The notes: generated from the letters alone by a model not told the origin. A DNA stretch of 15,494 bases from Thalassospiraceae bacterium (GCA_030637845.1 DAOWFT010000007.1:1-15494); one strand, 5' to 3'. Counted from the first letter of the stretch, positions 6,725-12,407 are shown. A program made the numbers and translations.

Positions 6725-8382
6725 GCCAGCATCACCAAATTACGGCCACCGTTTTTGGCCGCATAAAGCGCCCTGTCAGAAGCATCGGAAAGCGATGAAA
6801 CACTGTTATGGGCTGGGAATTCAGCTATACCGCAGCTCAGGGTTACGGAAAAATCACGGGCATCGGAACGAAAGACGATTTCTGAAAACGCCTCTCTTAT
6901 TTGATTGAATATTAATTCTGCTTCTTTGGCTGTTGCTCCGGTGAGTAATGCGGCAAATTCCTCGCCACCCATTCGCCCGATTATATCAGCACCCCTTAAG
7001 CGTTGGCGTAATAATCTGGATAGGGATTTGATTACCTTGTCGCCGACTGCATGACCGTATATATCATTTACTTTTTTGAAATTATCAATATCCAGCGATG
7101 CCATGGCGATTGACTGGTTTGTTCGTTTGGCACGCTCTATCTCATTTCTCATTAGTTGTTTAGTTGTGGTGTGGTTATAAAGACTGGTCATGCTGTCTTT
7201 TACCATCATGGAGCGTAGCTCGCGAAAACGCGAAGCACGTATTCTTACGGCAGAAATAAGATGTTTTGGCTGTATGGGCTTGGTCAGAAAATCATCGCCT
7301 CCCAATTCCATCGCCGAAAGCTGTTTTTCGACATCATGTTCGCTGGAAAGAAAAACTATGGGTATGGCATCAAATGCTTCTTGCTGACGAATAATTGCCG
7401 CTACTTCATGGCCTTCGCAATTAGGCATATAAAGATCCAGCAAAATAAGTTCCGGAACAAAATCATTAAGCACTTCAATAACGGTCATCGGGTCGTTCAA
7501 TGCACTGGTCATCATTCCGGCGCCCTGCAGAACCAGTTCTGTATGACGTGAAAGACTTTCATCATCATCAATAACCAATACCCTGAACAGATCGGCTTCA
7601 CCATTTTCCGTTACGGAATCAAGCACATCAATCATGTCCGCCATATCCACCGGCTTTACAAGATAATTACCGGCGCCTGCGCGCACCGCACCAAGTCGGT
7701 GAGACATATTATCAATTTTCGTGTGAATAATTATCGGGCAATCCAACTCGCCTGATTGATGGAACCCGGAAATTATGTCCAATGCCATATTATCATTGCC
7801 ATCAAAAATAGTATCGGACACCAAAACGTCCGGCTTTTGTTCTTTGATTGCGCTCAAAATATCATTGGGGTGGGAAATGCCGCGGGCGACAAAACCAAAA
7901 TGTTCTAGCTCACCAACCATTTGCAAGCGAACTTTTTCATCGCCATCAAGAATAAGAACATTGCGAACTGCTCTGTCATCAACGGTTCCGCTATCCTTGG
8001 AATCCGCTTCCTGCTCGCCTTGCTTTTCCATGCGGACATCGGGATGGGAGCCTGATTTTTTTAATGCTTCCAGTTTTCCCACAAGGGTTTCTGCAATGCT
8101 TGCTGGATCTTCCTCATTTTCCATCACCCTGGTGCAGGCTTCTTCCATTTTGCGAGCGACAATAGAAATTTCCTTGAAGCCAAAGGTTTCGCCCGACCCG
8201 GCAAGCTTGTGCGTAAGTGCGTGCACCGCGGCAACGGCTTTGCCGGCATCACTTTTGCTGGCCGAAGATGATATCAATAAAACATTGGATGAAATTTCAT
8301 CTATCTTTGAGGCCAGCCGTTGGGCGTAGTCATCCCTTAGGGCGGTAATCTTCTCCTCAACTGTTTTATTGTCATCAGGCAT
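6721..8382 (-). CDS. Hpt-REC-REC-GGDEF response regulator, probable diguanylate cyclase
   Basis: The 553 residues contain an N-terminal Hpt-like helical domain (about 1-110, His58 in THKLAGSGETFGF), a linker, receiver 1 (about 140-255, acidic Asp146/Asp148, phosphoacceptor Asp190, Lys243), receiver 2 (about 267-385, acidic 272-274 region, Asp316, Lys368) and GGDEF (about 395-553). The active-site loop is GGEEF (472-476) and the inhibitory-site RGAD (463-466) sits five residues before it, so synthesis of c-di-GMP with product feedback is expected. The layout is PleD-like (REC-REC-GGDEF) with an added Hpt, so it could take phosphate by Hpt or directly on the receivers. The start is ATG with a weak GGGAAA upstream; it lies inside the end of the small ORF at 8375-8503. 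No transmembrane segment, so cytosolic. Confidence 0.93.
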   Translation of the reverse strand: MPDDNKTVEEKITALRDDYAQRLASKIDEISSNVLLISSSASKSDAGKAVAAVHALTHKLAGSGETFGFKEISIVARKMEEACTRVMENEEDPASIAETLVGKLEALKKSGSHPDVRMEKQGEQEADSKDSGTVDDRAVRNVLILDGDEKVRLQMVGELEHFGFVARGISHPNDILSAIKEQKPDVLVSDTIFDGNDNMALDIISGFHQSGELDCPIIIHTKIDNMSHRLGAVRAGAGNYLVKPVDMADMIDVLDSVTENGEADLFRVLVIDDDESLSRHTELVLQGAGMMTSALNDPMTVIEVLNDFVPELILLDLYMPNCEGHEVAAIIRQQEAFDAIPIVFLSSEHDVEKQLSAMELGGDDFLTKPIQPKHLISAVRIRASRFRELRSMMVKDSMTSLYNHTTTKQLMRNEIERAKRTNQSIAMASLDIDNFKKVNDIYGHAVGDKVIKSLSRLLRQRLRGADIIGRMGGEEFAALLTGATAKEAELIFNQIREAFSEIVFRSDARDFSVTLSCGIAEFPAHNSVSSLSDASDRALYAAKNGGRNLVMLA

Positions 8383-8503
8383 TATTGGTTTCCCATATTT
8401 CCCTTACCTGTTCGGCCGGCGTCATGGGGTCAAACGACTTTGGGATGACATCAGCCACCCATATCCCTGTAACGCTAAATCTCGAACGCCAAACCTCAAA
8501 CAA
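8375..8503 (-). CDS. Small 42-residue ORF coupled to the GGDEF gene (unrecognised)
   Basis: I do not recognise this protein. The frame runs from a TTG at 8501-8503 to a TGA at 8375-8377 and ends after the GGDEF start codon, an 8-base overlap typical of translational coupling. The product begins MFEVWRSRFSVTGIW, continues VADVIPKSFDPMTPAEQ and ends VREIWETNNA; its composition (four Trp, charged amphipathic C-terminus) looks like a real protein. An in-frame TGA three codons before the TTG limits the length. GAGG stands 4 bases upstream of TTG, slightly close. A 7-bp hairpin holds the TTG in one arm. Alternatives are a later start (GTG or ATG, codons 16 or 27), a regulatory leader peptide, or the remnant of a longer gene. 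Confidence 0.55.
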   Translation of the reverse strand: MFEVWRSRFSVTGIWVADVIPKSFDPMTPAEQVREIWETNNA

Positions 8504-8526
8504 CGGACCTCAAGGGTAAGTCCGTT
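8502..8526 (-). promoter_or_regulatory. Hairpin over the start of the small ORF before the GGDEF gene
   Basis: On the minus strand AACGGAC (8526-8520) and GTCCGTT (8508-8502) form a perfect 7-bp stem with an 11-base loop. The downstream arm contains most of the TTG start of the 42-codon ORF, and the GAGG ribosome-binding candidate (8508-8511) lies at the loop/stem edge. Such a structure could limit translation of the ORF and, by coupling, of the diguanylate cyclase. On the plus strand the stem is followed by TTTT, so it could instead stop transcription coming from the HAD side. Function is inferred. Confidence 0.4.
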
Positions 8527-8636
8527 TTAACGTAAAGGATTTTTGAAAACTTCATATATAACATCCTAGCTTTACTTAATGCTGTTCGGCAAAGGAATAG
8601 TGAAAGCGGGCGTTGTTTCCTGCCCACAATCCGTTA

Positions 8637-8684
8637 CGTTGACACTGCCAAAAAAAGCAAAACCACCCTCTTGGCGTGTCAATG
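8637..8684. repeat. Imperfect inverted repeat, stem about 13 bp
   Basis: Left arm 8639-8651 (TTGACACTGCCAA) and right arm 8671-8682 (TTGGCGTGTCAA) are complementary except for one bulged base; CG/TG at the outer ends may add two more pairs. The 19-base spacer is A/C-rich on the plus strand. No T-run follows on either strand, so it does not look like an intrinsic terminator. It may be a regulator site or an RNA structure in the leader region of the GGDEF transcript. Confidence 0.5.
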
Positions 8685-8716
8685 CTTAGATAAAAACCGG
8701 CGCAACGAAGAGCAAG

Positions 8717-8742
8717 ATAAAGCCTTCAAAATAAGGCTTTAT
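8717..8742 (-). terminator. Hairpin downstream of marR, possible terminator
   Basis: ATAAAGCCTT (8717-8726) and AAGGCTTTAT (8733-8742) form a perfect 10-bp stem with a 6-base loop, about 75 bases after the marR stop. There is no good T-run after the stem on the minus strand, so termination would be weak or of another type. It is the only strong hairpin directly behind marR. Confidence 0.45.
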
Positions 8743-8816
8743 TTACAGCTATTTTTGATGATTTTATGGCCTGTGCTCGATTATCGGGCGCAAAGGTGAT
8801 CGGGGAGGCTGGGACC

Positions 8817-9272
8817 CTACTCATCACCATAATGAATATGGTCGCTCCAGACGCGTTCGATCTTGCGCAGAGATTCTGCCGCACTTTCAACCTCTGCTTC
8901 GGATATTCCGGTGGTAGAAAACGCAGCGGCATTTTTTTCCTCAAGGTCTCTGATTCTGGCAACGACCCCCAATGCCTTTTCAGTCAACTTTACCCGAACG
9001 GAACGTTTATCGTGTTCTGAGCGTTGCTGCTCAAGATAACCCATTTCGCTGAGTTTTTTGATGTTATAGGAAACGTTGGAACCCTGATAGTAACCGCGCT
9101 CGATCAAATCACGAATAACGATTTCTTCTTCACCTATATTGCTAAGCAACAACGCCTGAACAGCATTGAGGTCTTTTACTTCCATGCGCGCAAGTTCGGC
9201 ACGAAGAACGTCAAGGAAACGCCTGTGCATGCGTTCTATTATTCTGGTTAGCTCAAGGTAGTTCTTTTTCAA
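8817..9272 (-). CDS. MarR-family transcriptional regulator
   Basis: A 151-residue winged-helix regulator of the MarR family, expected to bind DNA as a dimer. The N-terminal dimerisation helix is followed by the recognition region RGYYQGSNVSYNIKKLSEMG (59-78) and the wing with Asp88 and Arg90 in SEHDKRSVRVKLTEKA (85-100), the usual family pattern. The RGYY-SNVSYN-KKL style resembles a MarR group I recall as common in alphaproteobacteria (possibly LdtR-like, which controls cell-wall L,D-transpeptidase genes), but I cannot confirm this. The start is TTG at 9270-9272, supported by AGGAG (9282-9286) 9 bases upstream and a promoter giving a leader of about 25 bases. It is divergent from the membrane protein gene at 9382, a possible target along with itself. 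Confidence 0.92.
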   Translation of the reverse strand: MKKNYLELTRIIERMHRRFLDVLRAELARMEVKDLNAVQALLLSNIGEEEIVIRDLIERGYYQGSNVSYNIKKLSEMGYLEQQRSEHDKRSVRVKLTEKALGVVARIRDLEEKNAAAFSTTGISEAEVESAAESLRKIERVWSDHIHYGDE

Positions 9273-9301
9273 AGGTCGTTACTCCTAGTCTGGTTGCATC
9301 T

Positions 9302-9315
9302 AGACTTATAGGTCT
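9302..9315. promoter_or_regulatory. Palindromic operator candidate over the marR -10
   Basis: AGACTTATAGGTCT is a 14-bp palindrome with one mismatched pair, centred on the marR -10 element. MarR proteins commonly repress their own divergent promoters through such sites, so this is the best autoregulatory operator candidate. A second weaker pair, AGTCT (9287-9291) and AGACT (9302-9306), overlaps it. Confidence 0.45.
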
Positions 9316-9333
9316 TTTTTGCACCCCCGACAA
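9305..9333 (-). promoter_or_regulatory. marR promoter (-35 TTGTCG, 17-bp spacer, -10 TATAAG)
   Basis: On the minus strand TTGTCG (9333-9328) and TATAAG (9310-9305) are separated by exactly 17 bases, a good housekeeping-sigma arrangement. The predicted start near 9298 leaves room for the AGGAG site and the TTG start of marR, which supports both the promoter and that start codon. Confidence 0.6.
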
Positions 9334-9381
9334 GATTGGGGAGGGCTAGTATTTTTCAGTCTTTTCGGCCATCTTTGTAAA

Positions 9382-11325
9382 ATGCCAAATAACAACCACG
9401 CAGGCACCAGCGGCGCAAAATCAGCTATTTTCAAAATCTCAGGAATAGCCTTTGCATTATTGATTGTAGTTGTTCCGGTGTACGCATTTAACGATGGGTT
9501 TGTTTTTGGTGCCGATTGGTATTTTGGCACCGATACCTACATGCGTATGGTCAGAATAAATGAATGGGTTCAGGCAATTTCAGAAAACGGCGACCCAGGT
9601 TCGTGGCCAGATTCTTGGTATGGAAACTTTTCCGCATCCTCCAACTGGCCTTATGGGCAAACCCTTCATTGGACCAGGCCCCTTGATATAATCATTGTGG
9701 CTGGTGGTCTTTTGCTTGCACCAGTTACCGGAATTGAAAGAGGTCTTTATTATTCAGGCGTTGGCGTAAGTCCATTTTTGGCAATGCTTTCGATTGTAAT
9801 TCTGTTTCGGGCAACCAGATCATTTCTGGATACCCGCGGACAGGTCTCGATGGCGATTTTAATCGTTGCCGCCCCGGTAACAAAAAATTACTTTTACGCG
9901 GCCCGCCCCGACCATCATTCATTGCTGGTTTTCCTGTTTGCAGTAGTTTTTGCATATCTCATCATAATGTTCTGTGAAGATGAAGATGATGGCGGCAAAA
10001 ATATTAAGCACCCCATCATTGCCGGCATGGTTGCGGCTGTGGCCGTATGGACCAGCATCGAGGCCTTGGTTACCGTGGCCTTTGGCGTGGGTGTTATTGG
10101 TTTTTTGTGGTTCATTAGGGGGAGGCTGGAATACCTTGGCAAACTGCGTTGGTTCCTCTGGGGTATGGCGCTAATCGGTGTTGTTGCAATCGCCCTTGAA
10201 CACCCCCCGGCGCAGTGGTTTTTGGTGGTCGAATATGACCGCATCTCCACACCGCATATAACGCTTTTTTTACTACTGGCTTTCGTTGCTGAGATAATTT
10301 GGCGCATATGGAAAAACAAAAAAGCACCCTCAACTCACATTGATAGATTTATCGGCGGAGTTATGCTGGCGGCATTCCCAACAATTATTTTATTTTTAAT
10401 ATTTCCTGATTTTTTTAAAGGCCCCTTTGCCGGTGCAATGGACATCAGGCTGCAAGAAGTATGGCTAAATAAAATTGAAGAACTAAGACCAATGTTTGAT
10501 GGTGATGCGGCCTCATACTCATTGGCCATTATGCACCTCACACCGCTTTTGTGGGTGGGGTGGTGGCTAAAAAATACACTAAAGGATGTTGGCAATAGTG
10601 CCGGGAACGAAACCAGGTCGTCTGTTCCCAATTATGTTTTGGTTATTATTTTGGGAATTATTATTTTTGTCCCGCTTAGCATTTATCAGGTTCGCTGGTC
10701 TGCATATCTGGGAATAGTTTTGGCCGTTCCGTTGGCATCGCTGGCACAAAGGCTTTTTGATTTTAGTGGTGGCCCAACCGTGGGGGGCCATCCGGGAACC
10801 CCCATATTCAGGGTGCCGATTGTTGCCTCTGTATTTATTGCGCCGGCGCTTGGGGCGCTTGTGCTGGGTAGTTTATTGGCCAACGAAATAACTGACAGTG
10901 GTGCGTCTAAAAACTGCAAATGGTCAGATGTTGCGCCAACACTAAAAGAAATAAGCAAACAAAGTGGTCGCAAAATAAACATCATGACCCGCATACACGA
11001 AGGCCCCGAAGTTCTTTACCGAAGCGAACAAAACGTTGTTGGCACACCGCACCACCGAAACACCGAGGGTATCCTTGATAGCTTCAAGGTTCTCGCCAGT
11101 ACCGATCTGGACGAGGCTTTTGCAATATTATCCAAACGCAACATCGACTATCTGGCATTTTGCAAAGATACAATCGAAGAAAGGGTTTATCTGAACACCC
11201 CGGGTGAAACCCTGACCAGAATGATAACGGGTGGCCGTCAGCCAAAATGGTTGGAGGCGATTACCCTGCCGGGCGACACGGGTGATAGGTTTTATCTTTT
11301 CAGATTTAATGAGAAAAACCGCTAA
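9382..11325 (+). CDS. Large polytopic membrane protein, GT-C / STT3-like, function unknown
   Basis: 647 residues with one N-terminal membrane segment (about 15-36), a large outside loop and roughly ten further hydrophobic spans to about 525, then a soluble C-terminus. The first loop has FGTDTYMR (Asp51) and HWTRPLD (96-102); a later loop has AARPDHHS (Asp177, His178, His179). An acidic residue after TM1 and a second acidic motif are typical of GT-C glycosyltransferases such as STT3/PglB, but the WWDYG motif of oligosaccharyltransferases is absent. I recall similar alphaproteobacterial proteins with GRIDHHN- and YHRN-like motifs (compare TPHHRNTEG near the C-terminus), annotated as hypothetical. 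The ATG at 9382 is preferred; an in-frame TTG at 9319 would add 21 residues that do not look like a signal. Role inferred: lipid-linked sugar or polymer handling. Confidence 0.8.
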   Translation: MPNNNHAGTSGAKSAIFKISGIAFALLIVVVPVYAFNDGFVFGADWYFGTDTYMRMVRINEWVQAISENGDPGSWPDSWYGNFSASSNWPYGQTLHWTRPLDIIIVAGGLLLAPVTGIERGLYYSGVGVSPFLAMLSIVILFRATRSFLDTRGQVSMAILIVAAPVTKNYFYAARPDHHSLLVFLFAVVFAYLIIMFCEDEDDGGKNIKHPIIAGMVAAVAVWTSIEALVTVAFGVGVIGFLWFIRGRLEYLGKLRWFLWGMALIGVVAIALEHPPAQWFLVVEYDRISTPHITLFLLLAFVAEIIWRIWKNKKAPSTHIDRFIGGVMLAAFPTIILFLIFPDFFKGPFAGAMDIRLQEVWLNKIEELRPMFDGDAASYSLAIMHLTPLLWVGWWLKNTLKDVGNSAGNETRSSVPNYVLVIILGIIIFVPLSIYQVRWSAYLGIVLAVPLASLAQRLFDFSGGPTVGGHPGTPIFRVPIVASVFIAPALGALVLGSLLANEITDSGASKNCKWSDVAPTLKEISKQSGRKINIMTRIHEGPEVLYRSEQNVVGTPHHRNTEGILDSFKVLASTDLDEAFAILSKRNIDYLAFCKDTIEERVYLNTPGETLTRMITGGRQPKWLEAITLPGDTGDRFYLFRFNEKNR

Positions 11326-11329
11326 GCGG
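11314..11329 (-). terminator. Short terminator-like hairpin shared with the end of the membrane-protein gene
   Basis: On the minus strand CCGC-TTA-GCGG is followed directly by TTTTT. The stem is only 4 G/C pairs. It lies 15 bases past the stop of the 48-codon ORF and inside the last codons of the opposing gene, whose TAA forms the loop. It may end minus-strand transcription. Confidence 0.4.
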
Positions 11330-11343
11330 AGAATATTGGCTTT

Positions 11344-11490
11344 TTAAGTATATTCCATGACGGTTTTTATGGCCTTTCCGGCGGCCATCATGGCAAATAC
11401 GGCAGCAAAAGAGGCCACCCACGGGTCACCGTAGGGAATTGCGCTGAAAAGCTGGCTCCACATAACCCAAATTGATCCATAAATTGCCAT
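11344..11490 (-). CDS. Small hydrophobic protein, 48 residues (unrecognised)
   Basis: An ATG at 11488-11490 opens a 48-codon frame ending in TAA at 11344-11346. The product begins MAIYGSIWVMWSQLFSAIPY, continues GDPWVASFAAVFAMMAAGKA and ends IKTVMEYT: two hydrophobic stretches (1-18 and 24-38) around a PYGDP turn, then a short amphipathic tail, as in small inner-membrane proteins. A TAG eight codons upstream limits the frame. The ribosome site is weak (GGACGG 5-6 bases before ATG). A perfect TATAAT lies about 90 bases upstream and a short terminator-like hairpin follows. I know no matching family; the gene fills an otherwise empty stretch between the membrane protein and the DUF6166 gene. Confidence 0.5.
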   Translation of the reverse strand: MAIYGSIWVMWSQLFSAIPYGDPWVASFAAVFAMMAAGKAIKTVMEYT

Positions 11491-11532
11491 TTTGGCCGTC
11501 CATCCATTGCTCTATCTTCAGGCATATAATAA

Positions 11533-11545
11533 CCCCGATACGGGG
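11533..11545. promoter_or_regulatory. GC-rich hairpin CCCCG-loop-CGGGG
   Basis: A 5-bp stem of only G/C pairs with a 3-base loop. On the minus strand it is followed by TTATTATAT, so it could be a weak terminator about 70 bases after the DUF6166 gene; it could also lie in the leader of the 48-codon ORF. Confidence 0.35.
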
Positions 11546-11552
11546 GCCGCGA

Positions 11553-11568
11553 AGTGACCCATATCACA
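11553..11568. promoter_or_regulatory. CRP-like palindrome AGTGA-N6-TCACA
   Basis: The sequence AGTGACCCATATCACA fits the Crp/Fnr-family layout TGTGA-N6-TCACA with one base changed. It lies just downstream of the minus-strand TATAAT at 11580-11585, a position that would suit repression. Its use is inferred. Confidence 0.3.
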
Positions 11569-11579
11569 GAAAACATACT

Positions 11580-11585
11580 ATTATA
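11580..11585 (-). promoter_or_regulatory. Candidate -10 element TATAAT for the 48-codon ORF
   Basis: A perfect TATAAT on the minus strand; a TTGAAT lies 19 bases upstream, a longer spacer than ideal. The predicted transcript would start near 11573 and have an 80-base leader before the ATG at 11490. Confidence 0.35.
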
Positions 11586-11614
11586 GGATGGATTTATTGT
11601 TTATATTCAATAGG

Positions 11615-11968
11615 TTATTCTATTACAATGCCGCGGGCCTTGTTTAGCAATTCTTCCAGGGTCATATCCACCTCAATAACCCCCTCAAGGGCCGCATCGA
11701 TGGCATCGCTCTCCATGATCCAGCTTTCGCTATCAAAGCGGATGACCTGAGTTTCGCAAAAAGACCTGTAATTACCGAGCGCTAGCTTATCGTTATCAAA
11801 ATGATCTGCGAGCATGGCCAGCGCTAGCTGGTAAGGCCCAGAACCCACATAGCCCCATTCAAAACCGTCGGACGACAGCTCCCGAATATCTGTTCTGGGG
11901 TCGAGAAAATCCCCGTCAACAGTGACCCTTGTCACTTTTCCATCGCGCTTACCGGTGTAGATTGACAT
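11615..11968 (-). CDS. DUF6166-family protein
   Basis: A 117-residue soluble protein of unknown function. The block FEWGYVGSGPYQLALAMLAD (36-55) followed by NDKLALGNYRSF is the signature I associate with DUF6166, small proteins found on chromosomes and mobile elements. The N-terminus MSIYTGKRDGKVTRV forms a short beta-rich start, and the C-terminus is acidic and helical (MTLEELLNKARGI). The ATG at 11966-11968 is chosen because the domain starts directly there and GAAAGAG stands 6 bases upstream; an in-frame TTG at 12028 would add 20 unrelated residues and would start before the predicted transcript's -10. It is transcribed alone, away from cpaB. Confidence 0.8.
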   Translation of the reverse strand: MSIYTGKRDGKVTRVTVDGDFLDPRTDIRELSSDGFEWGYVGSGPYQLALAMLADHFDNDKLALGNYRSFCETQVIRFDSESWIMESDAIDAALEGVIEVDMTLEELLNKARGIVIE

Positions 11969-12014
11969 CACTAACTCTTTCAATAATGGGCAAAGATAGA
12001 CCTGCAAAGCCCCT

Positions 12015-12020
12015 ATTGTA
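12015..12020 (-). promoter_or_regulatory. Candidate -10 element TACAAT of the DUF6166 gene
   Basis: TACAAT on the minus strand puts transcription start near 12008 and gives a leader of about 40 bases to the ATG at 11968. The -35 region falls at the palindrome 12031-12042 and is a poor match to TTGACA. Confidence 0.4.
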
Positions 12021-12030
12021 ACGTTCAAAT

Positions 12031-12042
12031 TGGTTTAAACCA
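12031..12042. promoter_or_regulatory. Perfect 12-bp palindrome TGGTTTAAACCA, operator candidate
   Basis: A perfect 12-bp palindrome at the expected -35 position of the DUF6166 promoter. The position suits a repressor or activator dimer; no regulator can be named. Confidence 0.4.
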
Positions 12043-12145
12043 TAACATAAGACAAAGCAGCTAAAGCATGATTAGGGGTTATATGAATTAAACTGGCGGT
12101 ATTTAAGAAATTTTTTGCCAAAAATGCTGCCTTATGTGCTAAAAA

Positions 12146-12200
12146 GTTGCTGTTATACCCTGAAAGGAAAGGGATTTTCCTCTTCAGGGGTGGTGGCAAC
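12146..12200. ncRNA. Long imperfect hairpin, possible structured leader RNA
   Basis: CCCTGAAAGGAAA (12158-12170) pairs with TTTCCTCTTCAGGG (12176-12189) over 13 pairs with a single bulged C and a 5-base GGGAT loop. Outside an internal loop, GTTGC (12146-12150) pairs with GCAAC (12196-12200). No T-run follows on either strand, so it is not an ordinary terminator. It lies about 210 bases upstream of cpaB and could be an RNA control element or a small RNA; no known riboswitch class is recognised. Confidence 0.4.
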
Positions 12201-12257
12201 AATCACGAGGATTAATATTGTGCCCCCTTGGCGGTCTTCTGGCAGTTTGGGGCAATG

Positions 12258-12281
12258 GGTCAAAAAATAGGTCAAAAAAAT
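12258..12281. repeat. Tandem pair of GGTCAAAAAA, 12-base period
   Basis: GGTCAAAAAATA (12258-12269) is followed directly by GGTCAAAAAAAT (12270-12281). The first ten bases are identical. Near one-turn spacing suggests side-by-side binding of a regulator, or a bent A-tract region, upstream of cpaB. Confidence 0.5.
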
Positions 12282-12303
12282 CAATTAAACGGCGAGCCAA
12301 TAA

Positions 12304-12327
12304 TTTTATCAGTAATTTTACCAGTAA
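12304..12327. repeat. Tandem pair of TTTTAYCAGTAA, 12-base period
   Basis: TTTTATCAGTAA (12304-12315) is followed directly by TTTTACCAGTAA (12316-12327), 11 of 12 identical. It ends 80 bases before the cpaB start, a typical activator position. Confidence 0.55.
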
Positions 12328-12407
12328 CTTTAAATGGCGCGCTTTAGATAAACTAATTCCGGTGGGTATTTAGGCCGGATAATGAACCAAGGTTCGGACA
12401 ACACATT

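Larger units (their letters stand above)
8504..8816. other. Gap between marR and the GGDEF leader ORF
   Basis: No convincing gene in these 313 bases. They contain an AT-rich TATATA (8555-8560) that could be a -10 element for the minus-strand leader ORF/GGDEF transcript, with no clear -35. They also hold the inverted repeat at 8637-8684 and the hairpin at 8717-8742. A 36-codon plus-strand frame (8579-8689) starts with ATG but has no ribosome site and overlaps the inverted repeat; I do not call it a gene. Confidence 0.6.
11969..12407. other. Regulatory gap between the DUF6166 gene and cpaB
   Basis: These 439 bases hold no convincing gene on either strand. From left to right they contain the DUF6166 promoter and palindrome, the structured element at 12146-12200, two pairs of 12-base tandem repeats (12258-12281 and 12304-12327) and a GATAAT (12378-12383) that might be the cpaB -10 but lacks a clear -35. 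A 49-codon plus frame overlapping the hairpin has no ribosome site and unlikely composition. Confidence 0.6.

Noticed and set aside
7775..8329. 184-codon plus-strand frame opposite the Hpt-REC part of the GGDEF gene
   Set aside because: Antisense to clear Hpt and receiver motifs; serine-rich composition typical of a shadow.
8579..8689. 36-codon plus-strand frame in the marR-GGDEF gap
   Set aside because: ATG start but no ribosome site, overlaps the inverted repeat, and no upstream promoter seen.
9319..9381. 21-residue N-terminal extension of the STT3-like protein from a TTG
   Set aside because: It overlaps the marR promoter region, has no good ribosome site, and the ATG at 9382 gives a normal membrane-protein start.
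11388..11576. 62-codon minus frame overlapping the 48-codon ORF
   Set aside because: Its composition is irregular and it lacks a ribosome site; the alternative frame codes a coherent membrane protein.
11969..12028. 20-residue N-terminal extension of the DUF6166 protein from a TTG
   Set aside because: It would include the candidate promoter -10 and adds no family sequence; the ATG at 11968 has a better ribosome site.
12121..12270. 49-codon plus-strand frame before cpaB
   Set aside because: Runs through the strong hairpin, has no ribosome site, and the product looks random.
12258..12327. Possible CRISPR-like array
   Set aside because: Repeats are only 12 bases, occur in two different pairs and have no spacers or cas genes.
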